This document shows, piece by piece, positions 35,177 to 44,404 of a DNA stretch of 64,000 nucleotides. Positions within the stretch are counted from its first letter, which is position 1. Each line of letters opens with the position of its first letter. Under the pieces are notes generated by a model. The model made no database searches, was not told where the DNA came from, and worked only from the letters and a program-made list of their open reading frames with translations. Both the position numbers and the translations under genes were made by a program. Location of the stretch: assembly GCA_025617745.1 (NCBI GenBank), contig CM046858.1, positions 38,592,350 to 38,656,349 of the forward strand. The letters are read 5' to 3'. The stretch is from Heliocidaris erythrogramma (lineage: Eukaryota > Echinodermata > Echinoidea > Camarodonta > Echinometridae).

Positions 35177-37422
35177 ATGAATTCGGAAGAAGAAGCAGTT
35201 AGGTCACGGAGACCTGCTTCTTCCGAAGAGTCGTCTAGCAAGACGACTCGGCCTTCCAGAACTCTCCCGAGTACTTCGGTACATGGGGGAGGGAGGAGGG
35301 CTAAGGGTAAGTTGCCTAGTGGTGTTTCCTTGCAGAGTTTGCCAGTCTCGGAGCTTGCGGCTTCGGGACGGGTGGCGTTAACTGAGTCTGGATTGTCAAC
35401 TCCGAAGCCCGTGGTTTCGGGGTGGGTGGCGTCAGATTCTAGTGGTTTGGATATCTCGAATCCAATCCCCCGGTCGTCAAGACCAGAAGGGGGGGGCGGT
35501 TGTTTCCCGTACGGTAGCGTTCACTCGCTCTGATCCGTTAGGGGAGACGCGCCCCACTACTGCAGGGCAACCCACGGGCTTAGTCCATGTTGGTCTGGGT
35601 TCTCAAACCCTAGCCCCCGGCCGACGCCATATGGGGGAACGAGTACTTCCTGGGCTGTCTACATTGCCAGCTAATGGGAATGCTCGAGCTAACAATTATG
35701 GACGCTCTTCGGAGCAACAGGTGTTTTCACCTGAGTGCGTGACTACTAGTGCTCCCCTATTGCCGCTCTCTAGCGGTCCAATAGTGGGTTCACACGCCTT
35801 TAGTAGTCATCGGGCACATACCGAGTCATCTCGGTCTGCCCCCGCACTGGGTGCTTTTAGCTCCCAACCCATGGCTATTGCATCTTCTTGCTTAGCCAAT
35901 ATGGGTGATTTGGGCGATTCTTTGGGCTTACGCCCTGAGCGCTCTAATCCCTTTAAGGGAGGTGAACGTCCCTCCGCGGAGGGTTCGGTTCGTGTTTCCG
36001 AAGCGGCTTCGGAGATCCGAACGAATCCGATTAAGCGTTCTAAGAAAAGGGTTTCGGCTACGACTCTTGTCGAGCCAGCCAAGAAGAAGGCAAAAAGTGG
36101 CAAGGCTTTGCCGACCTCTTGCCCGTCTGGCCTGGCTAACCCGGCTAGCTCCTCTCAAGCTGACATGTTCAGCATGATGCGGGCTATTGCTCAGAATCAG
36201 GGTTGGTCCTTTGTACCGGCTACTTCAACCCTGACTTCTGTCCCTATTCAGGGGTCTGACTTTGAGACTAATCAGCCTTTTGTGATTGATTCGTCTTTGT
36301 CTGAGTCGGGTTCGCATGTGCCTCCTATTCCCGCGGCCCTTGGGGCGCCGCCGGGCGAGGAGACTTTTGTTGAACCATGCGGGGCTCTGCCTGCTGAGTC
36401 CTTTGTTTGCGGTCCTTTGTCTCATTCCACTCGGGTGGAACCAGACTTGGAGGCGGCCTCTCAAGCTTCGGTTTCTGGATCGCTTGGGCAGGCGGAGCCT
36501 CAATCGCTCGCCCTGTGTGGGATGGAAGCGATTGCTTTGTTGTCTAAATATCTCCCTGAATTTCAGTCAGCCCGCGCGCAGGGTTCGACTTCGCGTTGGT
36601 TTAAGCAGCAGGATTCCTCCGAGGGTATTGCTCTCGAGGAGGATTTCAAGCTGGAGTATGACCGCATTGAGGCTGCGCTGTTGGTTAAGCGCCCTACTGC
36701 GGTTAAGGGTAAGGCTTTCGCCTTCGGTTCTCAGGATCAAGACAGCTTTTTCAAAGCTAAGACTCTTTCTCCTGAGATTTTAGAAGTTGGTCGTCGCTTG
36801 CAGGCGACTAATCCGCTTACCTCCGCTGCGTTCAAGGCGGAGGATAAGCTTTGGTCTAATATTGAAAACCAGGTTAGGTCAGGTATGCGTTTGGCGGCTT
36901 TTCAAGGGTTTCTCTCCGACCTTAGGTCCAGGGCGGAGGAGTTGAATGTTACTGATGGTGACAAGCTGGTTATTGACGACTTGCTGCATACTCTTTTTTT
37001 GTCTGCAGTGGTCGCAGCTTTCCACCGCAGCTGCTTCGGCTACGTTCCGTCGCAGGACCTTGGCTCTCTCGGCACTGGGTGTTAGAGAGTCGGGCATTGC
37101 TCAACTTCTCCGGGATGTTCCGTCTCGGGGTCCTTCGCTTTTTGGTGGTAAATTTGCTACGGTTTTTCAGAGAGAGATCGATGCGCGAAAACAGATCTCG
37201 GATATGACTAAGCAGTTTCACACTAGCTCTAAGTCAACGCGGGCCCCTGTCCGGCGTAGGCCTGCTGGTCCCGCTTCGGGTCAACGCAGTCGTGTGTCTA
37301 GGGTCCCGCCTTCTGAGCCGCAGCCTCCTCCTCCTCGCGGGAGAGGGAGTCGTGGCAGGGGTTTTTCGAGAGGTTCTCGTGGTAAGGCGACGGCTTCGCA
37401 TAAGACCAAGCCTGGGTTTTGA
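35177..37422 (+). pseudogene. DIRS ORF1 (gag-like), two frameshifts
   Basis: It begins M-N-S-E-E-E-A-V-R-S-R-R-P at 35177. The frame shifts near 35495 in a run of seven G, continues to about 37005, then shifts again and ends at 37422. The protein is Ser/Pro-rich in the first half, helical in the middle and Arg/Gly-rich at the C-terminus (P-R-G-R-G-S-R-G-R-G-F-S-R-G), suiting RNA binding. There are no zinc knuckles. GC content is clearly higher than in the surrounding DNA. The role as capsid-like protein follows from its position in DIRS elements. Confidence 0.75.
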
Positions 37423-38131
37423 TGTTTTTCCCCGAGCGTTTGTTCTTCCGAATTTGGTAGGTGGCCGACTTCATTCCTTTCTCCCCGCTTGGGAGGCCAT
37501 CTCCGGGGACGCGTTTGTTCTCTCCGTCGTGCGAGACGGATTCTTCATAGATCTTTTCGCTTCGCTCCCCGGAGGGGCTATAAGAATTCGGTCACCTCCC
37601 ATGTCTGCCCTGGCTCGATCTCATGCTTCAAAGGAGATCGAGTCTCTATTGGAAAAGAGGGCTATAGAAAGGGTAAGAGACAGGCCGTCTCTTTCCCTTC
37701 CTTCAATTTTTGTTATTACCAAGTGCTCGGGAAAACTTCGTTCGATACTGAACCTGAAAAGAATAAACAAATTCATTCCTCCGGTTCATTTTCGGATGGA
37801 GACTCTCGCCTCCATTCTTCCGTTGATCAAGAGGAAGGACTACGCGGTCTCGATAGATCTCAAGGACGCGTATTTTCACATTCCCATTCATCGCGCATCC
37901 CGCGATCTTCTGGGGTTCTCCTTCCTCTCAGAGACTTATCGTTTTCGGGCTCTTCCCTTCGGGCTGCGCCCGGCCCCTCTGGTTTTTACTCAAGTTGTAG
38001 CTGTGCTGGCGGCCTCTCTGAGGCGACGTGGCCTTCGGTTGTTTTGTTACCTGGACGATTGGCTTCTCCTTGCGGAGTCGCGCGATCGTTTGTTGGACGA
38101 GACTCGTTTGCTCGTCTCTCTTAAGACTTAG
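37400..38131 (+). pseudogene. DIRS reverse transcriptase
   Basis: The frame overlaps the end of ORF1 and reads through the RT: S-I-F-V-I-T-K, L-R-S-I-L-N-L-K-R-I-N, F-R-M-E-T-L, S-I-D-L-K-D-A-Y-F-H-I-P-I-H (catalytic Asp), L-P-F-G-L-R-P-A-P-L-V-F-T and C-Y-L-D-D-W-L-L-L-A (Y-L-D-D, typical of DIRS). A frameshift at about 38120 moves the downstream G-F-L-I-N-W-E-K-S-E-L segment into another frame, so RT and RNase H no longer form one protein. The true start is not clear; Met codons at 37292 and later lie in the ORF1 overlap. Confidence 0.85.
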
Positions 38132-38196
38132 GTTTCCTAATAAATTGGGAAAAGTCAGAGTTAGTTCCTACTCGCAGCCCAGTTTTTCTGGGGGCG

Positions 38197-39579
38197 GTGT
38201 TAGACATAAGGAATCAGTTGGCTCGGCCCAGTCGAGACAGGATTCTCACCATTGTCTCTGCGGCTCGCAAGCTCTTGCTGGCCAGAAGGGTCACGGCCAG
38301 ACAGTGGCTTCAGTTTTTAGGTTATCTAGCCAGTCTAGTCGACGTTCTAGAGGACTGCCGGCTCCTCATGAGACCTTTTCAGAGACATCTCCTCAGGTTC
38401 TTCAAGCCGGGAAGAGACTCTCTTTTGGTCTGGATTCCAGTTGGGGCTAAGGGCTCAACCGTTCGTTCTCCCGTTAAGAGCGGATCTGGTGTTGCAGCCC
38501 CTCTCGGGGATTCTTCACCACAGTCCGGAGTCCCTTCATTTGACTGCTTGGCCCCTGTCAGGGAATCTGCAAGACAGTCGGGTCTCTCTGATAGAGCCGC
38601 GGACTTTTTAATGTCCAGTCGTAGGGTTTCTACTAGGGAAATTTACAATTCCCGTCTCTCGGTCTTTTTCCTTTGGTGTAAAGAGAGAAATCAAACCCCT
38701 TCTAAGGCTCCTATTGGTTCAATTGCGGATTTCTTAATCTCGTTATTTGACAAAGGGAGATCTATCTCTACTATCCGAGGCTACCGTTCGGCGATCGGGG
38801 CCATTCATTCGGGTTTCTCAGATGGTTCGAGGATTTCCAATTCCCCGCTACTAAGTGGTTTGATTCGCTCGTTCTTTCTGAAACGACCTTCTTAGTTAGT
38901 ACCGTCTTGGAGTCTGCCTAAGGTCCTGGAGGCCTTGGCGAAACCTCCTTTCGAACCGTTAGGTGAAGCTTCGCTTCATCATCTTACGGTTAAGACGCTC
39001 TTTTTGGTAGCTATTGCCTCTGGGCAGAGGCGCAGTACTCTTCATGCTCTCTGTCTTACTCCTGGTCATGTTCGCTGGGAGAGAAAAGGCGTTAAATTGA
39101 TTCCTAAGGCTTCTTTTATTGCCAAGAATCAGACAGCTGCCTCTGGCCCTGTTGAGATTTTTCTTTGTCCGCTTTCTGACTTTTCTTCTGTGCGCGAGGA
39201 CAAAGTTTGGTGTCCTGTAAGGGCTCTCAAATGGTATATTGATAAGACTTAGTCTTATCGTAAGGATGATCAGTTGTTCCTGATCACTAGAGAGCCTTTT
39301 TCTCCTGCCTCTCTTGATTCCATCTCTAGGTGGATCGTCGAGGCTATTAGGGCCGCTGGCACAGAGGCTCTTTTATCCGACAGTAAGCCTCGTGCTCATG
39401 ATACTCGTAGTGTCAGCACTTCTTGGGCTCTGTTTCAAGGTGTGGCGCTTGTTGATATTTTGAAGGCTGCTTATTGGCGTTCGTCCAATTCCTTCATTTC
39501 TTGCTACCTTAGGGATGTTCCCGCAGGTGAGGCTATGTTTGCGTCAGCCACCTTGAAGGTCGCTGTGTCTTCTTTGTAA
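38197..39579 (+). pseudogene. DIRS RNase H remnant and tyrosine recombinase
   Basis: One reading frame interrupted by TAG at 38893-38895 and TAG at 39250-39252. The start, D-I-R-N-Q-L-A-R-P-S, is the segment that normally leads into RNase H. The expected RNase H catalytic core is missing: near 38450 the sequence jumps to the region before the recombinase. The recombinase follows with S-T-R-E-I-Y-N-S-R, S-T-I-R-G-Y-R-S-A-I, S-G-Q-R-R-S-T-L-H-A-L (catalytic Arg), A-H-D-T-R-S-V-S (His-x-x-Arg) and S-C-Y-L-R-D (nucleophilic Tyr). It would integrate a circular DNA intermediate. All catalytic residues are present, but the stops prevent a full protein without readthrough. Confidence 0.85.
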
Positions 39580-39654
39580 TCTTTGGTGTAATCCTATTCC
39601 CTTCTGCTTGAAACATGCCTCCCGGTCTTTGAGTTGGCGCTGGTCTGGCATAAT

Positions 39655-39745
39655 AGGTAGGTATATATGATTTATTGCAGTAAATTTGTAAAATCAGCAC
39701 TGATTTTCTTATTTACTATATAAATCTATATACCTACCTATGACC
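39655..39745 (+). repeat. DIRS internal complementary region
   Basis: TAGGTAGGTATATATGATTT through TTGCAGTAA is the reverse complement of the left end. ATTTGTAAAATCAGCACTGA onward is the reverse complement of the right end. The two are joined at a single CAGTAA (39678-39683), the complement of TTACTG. This is the template for the circle junction in DIRS replication. Confidence 0.9.
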
Positions 39746-39819
39746 CTCCCTCCTTCCCCTCACTCCTTCCCCTCACCTTGCAAGCAACATGTTTCTACTT
39801 GGGGTTGCTCGCAAAAGAG

Positions 39820-40013
39820 GAAGATGGCCGTAGCGTGTTGACGCGCGTGAGTGGCGAAGGGGACAATAGGATTACGGGGGGTGCGCACAATATTGTGACT
39901 CATGTGTGTTAAATTCTCGAAGGGGTCCCGTAGTCAAGACTACTGGCATAATAGGTAGGTATATAGATTTATATAGTAAATAAGAAAATCAGTGCTGATT
40001 TTACAAATTACTG
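39820..40013 (+). repeat. DIRS right inverted terminal repeat
   Basis: The reverse complement of the left end plus an extra terminal stretch (TATATAGATTTATATAGTAA, then TTTTACAAA) before TTACTG at 40008-40013. Confidence 0.88.
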
Positions 40014-41225
40014 GTAGTGTGGCGCGTTCACTCGATGCAAACTTTGAGTTTGAAAAAATTTTCAATTCATGATTTTTTATTTACTCACTTCATCTAAGGG
40101 TGTTAAGATATACAGCCCTGGAAAAATTATTAGACCAGCTCCTTTAAAGTTAAAGGCTTACTGTAAATGCAGAAATATTTGCGGTACATTTTCGCGGTAC
40201 ATTTTCGCGGAATTCAGATTTTCGGCGCGCGCAAATTCTAGAACACGCGAAAATATTAGCAAGATTTCTTACGCTTGTTTTGAATGGACGCTGCATTGCG
40301 ACTGACTTTGTGACATTCAGTAACTGCATGTCTGTACCTTACTTGCCTGTAGAGTAGCAGTGTACTTGTACCTGAGTTGACATTTTGTCTGTAAGACAGA
40401 AATTAGGGGTGTCTGGTTCATAGAAACAAACAGGGCCTCCGCTCAGGTGGTACTTTCGCGGCTCGTCTGTGACTTTGTCCGCAGGTGGAGTGATGGAAGA
40501 CCTTACTGAACTGTACGTCACATGCACAGAGAACCCTATTATGGAACTAACGTGTGGAGAAATTGGCTTATTCCGGCCAAGAAGGGAGGAGCCATGGTGA
40601 CTTCTTCCCCAACACTAGCGGCCTGGCTTTTCTTGATTACTGCTAGTGTGGCACATTCACTCGATGCAAACTTTGAAAAGTTTTTCAATTCATGACCATG
40701 TCCATGCATTTTGCTTTTTTTTTTTATTTACTCACTTCATCTAAGGGTGTTAAGATATATATGTGATTAACTGCATATGGTCAGGAAGTTTTTTCAAATG
40801 GCATAAAATTAAAAAGAAGAAGCCCTTTCCATATTCAAGTTCCTGGGAGTGGGAAGTCTGACTTTGTGACATTCAGTAACTGCGTGTCTGTACCTTACTT
40901 GCCTGTAGAGTAGCACTGTACTTTTACCTGAGTTGACATTTTGTCTGTAAGACAGAAAATAGGGGTGTCTGGTTCATAGAAACAAACAGGGCCTCCGCTC
41001 AGGTGGTACTTTCGCGGCTCGTCTGTGACTTTGTCCGCAGGTGGAGTGATGGAAGACCTTTACTGTACTGTACGTCACATGCACAGAGAACCCTATTATG
41101 GAACTAACGTGTCGTGGAGAAATTGGCTTATTCCGGCCAAGAAGGCCTTGAGTTTGACTAAAAACACCCTCTCTGACGTTCCTCACTGGGAATTGGGAAG
41201 GGGTGTAGGTATCCGCCTGGCTCAT
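40014..41225 (+). repeat. tandem duplication with the DIRS empty site
   Basis: Blocks 40014-40100 and 40302-40585 recur at about 40643-40760 and 40858-41144 (for example CACTCGATGCAAACTTTGA and AGGGCCTCCGCTCAGGTGGT). The second copy begins with an uninterrupted version of the DIRS target: TAGCGGCCTGGCTTTTCTTG followed by ATTACTGCTAGTGTGG at about 40616-40651. No gene is recognised. Confidence 0.85.
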
Positions 41226-43387
41226 ATATCATAGTGAACATCTATTGTAGGCTTGCTTACATGGCTTTAGCGCATAGTTTTAAGTTTCATTTTGAAAAAA
41301 AAATAATCACCTTTCGGGGCTAGAGATTCCTCCATTTTTGCTGCTTGTTTTTCTTTTTTATTTACCTGTTTACTTAAAACTCAAAGGAAAAGTAAGAGGT
41401 TTATGCGATTCGCTCAACATCTAGTCTGACTTTTTTTGCTGCTCGCGAAAACTCCTCCCTGAAGACCAAAAGTTGGCATCTCAGATATTGGGGTGAGGGT
41501 ATTAATCACCTTCATTGATATTCTAGTTAGGATTGAAAATAATAACTTTATTGTTGCATTTGAAATGTAAAAATATATAAATATATAATATTATAAAATA
41601 TATTTTACCTGAATGATGTGTCATGAAATATGCTACATCTCATTCATATTTAATCTGAAATGCAAAACGCACACGTGTCTGTAAAAAGAATTAAGTTTAT
41701 CCAGTGCATTATGTTATAGGCCTAGTGAAACAAAAGAATCACCCTAGCAATTTAATCATAGTGAAAAGATAAGCTTATGTATTTTATCTTTTATCTCTCA
41801 TAGTGATGTGAAATTTACCAAGGGCGTATCCAGGATTTGCCAATAGGGGGGGGGGGTGCCCCTCCCCTTTGGAAAATTTTTGCTTCTGAAGAAGGGCTGA
41901 GATGCAAAATAATCCTATATGTGACCAATTTTGAAGCCTATTTAATGAACAACTTTTTTTTTTACGACGGCCAATGGGGGGGGGGGGGGCGCCTGTTGCG
42001 CCACCCCCTGGATACGCCACTGAATTTACTGCATCTTATTCATTTTGAAATGAAAAATACATTAAAATTTATAAAGAGAGCTGAATTTATCTTTAAGTAG
42101 TATTTAAGTAGTATTTGCTGAATAATTCTTGCTATAGGGAAACAGTGTTATAGGAGATGGTTAGTAGAAATATTATTTGTATTCAAAGTTTTTAAATGGT
42201 ACTTTGCAAACTGTACGGGATCTCTTATCCATATGTGTTATGAATTAAATTAATTTTTGGTATCGGATTACAAGATTGACTATTTGTATCTGTGCCGTCA
42301 TCAACAAGCCTTTTGTTGTGAGTGAATCAGACACATTTGACTATCATATACATGTACACAGCATATTTCACAGTATTTCACTTAATTTTACTTAAGTTTT
42401 GAAATAAAAAGACAATGGAATCTTAAATGGTATATGATGCAACAGTGTCATGTCCGTTACGATTACAAAACAAATATGCAATTTTCTATTAAAGATCACA
42501 TTACAAGAAAATCACAAATATGGCAATTAATGTATCACTAGAAACTGGGAAGCTTACAGATGGCAATCGTATAAGTTTTATGTCAACTGCGTATCTGATG
42601 ATTATAAAAACAAGATAAATAAAAGCTCTTCTAAGCATCTGGAATATCCGAGGATTCGCCAGAAATATAGCGATGTTTTGATGTCGTCACACTAGGGATC
42701 GATCCTGCTTAAGCAGACGACGTCCTATAATGAATGAACGTAATTGCAATGCAATTATTTATCAAATTATAAAGAGTTTGGTATATTTAACATGACCTTA
42801 TTTCACACCATTCTAAAAGGGAAAGTGATACTGATTCTGATAACTAAAACCGTTTGATTGTAAATACACAGGAGAAGGGTCAATGATCAATGAACTAAAC
42901 CCCATTTTCAAATTGAAAAGCCCTCCGAATAATAGCATGGATGGTATTCGTTCCCTCTTGAAACGCCGAACATGCCCCGGTGCAAGCAGCTGAAAGCAGC
43001 TGAAAATACAATGGTGTCTTATTTTGTTTACAAGTGACTGATTCCTTTATTTTTTTAACGCTGCATTTTTCATCAAATAATACCTTACACGAAGTTAAGA
43101 GTAAGGCAACAGACTAACATTAAGACTGACGCTAGTCAAGTAAGAGAAATAAGTGAAGAGGAGATGACAAAACAGGCACTGAAAGATGGGTAAGATGTTA
43201 TGGGACATCGTCTGCTTAGACTGGACTGGCCCCTGGTGTGTCGTCACACATCTCAGCAGCGTTCGAGGAGCTCTTCAGCTGCTATATCGGGGACTGTATT
43301 TTACCGTTTTATAATTGATAATAATCATTACTTCAAATGTTTCCAAGCGTTGAAAAGAAAAAAGAAAAGAAAAGAAAAGACAGAAAA
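41226..43387. other. A/T-rich intergenic stretch without a recognised gene
   Basis: Apart from the MITE at 41821-42021 nothing coding is supported. The last 40 bases (43348-43387) are an A/G-rich AAAAGAAAAG run that abuts the first array unit. Confidence 0.6.
41821..42021. mobile_element. small MITE with GGGCGTATCCAGG termini
   Basis: AGGGCGTATCCAGGATTTGC on the left and CCCCTGGATACGCCACTG on the right are inverted. The ends resemble the CAGTGGCG ends of hAT-like MITEs. Inside are two poly(G) runs. Confidence 0.65.
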
Positions 43388-43393
43388 GACAGA

Positions 43394-43570
43394 ATGGTAT
43401 ATTGCAATATAAACACGGAGAAGGAAATATGCTTAATTGATAAAGCATTGGACAAAATTGAAGAGAAAGTGACTGAAAGTTTACTAAAGGTCAATTTTGA
43501 CAGTACATTGGATACATGTACATTTCATATCGAACTTTACTGGGAGCAATCAATTGTCAGAGATGTGTAA
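43394..43570 (+). CDS. small ORF present in every array unit (58 aa)
   Basis: It reads M-V-Y-C-N-I-N-T-E-K-E-I-C-L-I-D and ends Y-W-E-Q-S-I-V-R-D-V. Identical frames occur in the other units, for example 45617-45793. It lies 72 bases downstream of each deaminase-like stop. A donor-like GGTAAGTG overlaps that stop and an acceptor-like GACAG precedes this ORF, but joining them gives an immediate TGA. I do not recognise it. It may be a stray fragment of the same mobile element that left the YADD pieces. Confidence 0.2.
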   Translation: MVYCNINTEKEICLIDKALDKIEEKVTESLLKVNFDSTLDTCTFHIELYWEQSIVRDV

Positions 43571-43641
43571 TGTTCCCATTTGTGATGAACCTGTGCATAG
43601 GGGTGTCAGTGTTTTAGAAGTAAAAATTGATAATAATTACG

Positions 43642-43683
43642 GGTTATGCTGATGATACTGTAACTATATGTGTATACGGAGAA
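43642..43683 (+). pseudogene. reverse-transcriptase-like fragment, YADDTV type (in each unit)
   Basis: G-Y-A-D-D-T-V-T-I-C-V-Y-G-E is followed by a stop. Just before it, one frame away, R-G-V-S-V-L-E-V-K-I-D-N-N-Y resembles the strand that precedes the catalytic YADD of LINE reverse transcriptases. It is repeated in every unit at the same offset. The motif is short, so the call is tentative. Confidence 0.4.
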
Positions 43684-43921
43684 TAGAGAACAACGCAAAA
43701 ATTGCATTCATGATCTAAAAGATGGCACTAGTTGCTAGCAAGGCAATATACTGGCTATGTCAAGTCCTGTTTATGGAACAGAAACAAGGACAGAAAAGGG
43801 TTTAAAAAAAGGAGTCGAAAATATGTCATGGAGCAGTTTTAAGCCAAAAACCATGAAAAGAAAGGAAAAGAATTTTCCTTTCTTTACATCACAAGTGGGA
43901 ACTTTAAACACAAGAATATAG

Positions 43922-44020
43922 GCCTACGCAGACGACTGTGTTATCTACTCCGACATCAAGACACAACTCGACGCGACTAACCTACAGGACGACTTGGACA
44001 GACTTTCTGCATTGTGTGGG
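43922..44020 (+). pseudogene. LINE reverse transcriptase fragment, YADDCVIY type (in each unit)
   Basis: A-Y-A-D-D-C-V-I-Y-S-D-I-K, then L-D-A-T-N-L-Q-D-D-L-D-R-L, is the palm-domain segment of CR1/jockey-type reverse transcriptase from the catalytic Y-A-D-D through the following helix. It stops abruptly where the conserved 5' flank of the deaminase-like gene begins. The same fragment starts at 46145, 48363, 50581, 52799, 55016, 57233, 59451, 61669 and 63888. Confidence 0.8.
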
Positions 44021-44021
44021 A

Positions 44022-44404
44022 ATTCGATCCCCGACCAGACGATTTATTATGTCATACTTAATGCATGAAGTGTTCGAGCATGTATCGAGCATACACGAGC
44101 AGGTTTGTCAGGACGGTGACTTTTATACTATAGAGCGGACACGATTTATCCAACCCCCCAAAAAATTAGATACCCCCCGAAAAAAAAACAGAAAAGAAAA
44201 GAAAAGAAAAAAAGAAAAAAAGAGTTTTTATTAAATAATATATGGCATATGTCGATATATTTTCCATTTTTTATTTTTTATTACTTATAAGTATATAATT
44301 TCTGTAAGTATAAATTTTTATATTTTTTGGGCTCCAAACTGACTAAACGCACAAAATCTTTACCGTTGGACGTTTGTACTTTTGATTGTACTCCAAGATC
44401 GTGA
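44022..44404 (+). promoter_or_regulatory. conserved 5' flank of array gene copy 1
   Basis: This block before the ATG matches the flank at 1265-1600. It contains an A/G-rich tract (44182-44225), TATA-like strings (TATAAGTATATAATTT at about 44286 and AAATTTTTATATTTTTTGG at about 44312) and CCGTTGGACGTTTGTAC near 44363. The equivalent precedes every ORF of the array. The promoter role is inferred from conservation and position. Confidence 0.4.

Larger units (their letters stand above)
34592..40013 (+). mobile_element. DIRS-type tyrosine-recombinase retrotransposon, degraded
   Basis: A DIRS element in plus orientation: a gag-like ORF1, a reverse transcriptase with Y-L-D-D, and a tyrosine recombinase in place of an integrase. 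The ends are inverted: about 34613-34775 is the reverse complement of about 39820-39960, sharing CCAGTAGTCTTGACTACGGG. The right end is about 36 bp longer. An internal complementary region at 39655-39745 reproduces, in reverse, the right end joined to the left end, the DIRS hallmark. TTACTG occurs at both element borders (34592-34597 and 40008-40013) and once in the internal region. The RNase H region is largely deleted and there are frameshifts and two in-frame TAG codons, so this copy is not autonomous. Confidence 0.92.

Noticed and set aside
35807..36503. Minus-strand and alternative-frame ORFs in the 35-37 kb region
   Set aside because: Shadows of the GC-rich DIRS ORF1; the sense frame has the gag-like layout and leads into the reverse transcriptase.
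44022..44040. NF-kappaB-like site in GGGAATTCGATCCCC upstream of each gene
   Set aside because: It only partly fits the consensus and is not kept in the homologous flank near 1590.
43938..44234. 98- to 115-codon plus-strand frame starting M-L-S-T-P-T-S-R-H in each unit
   Set aside because: It is the reverse transcriptase fragment read in the wrong frame and continued into the A-rich tract; the YADD frame is the meaningful one.
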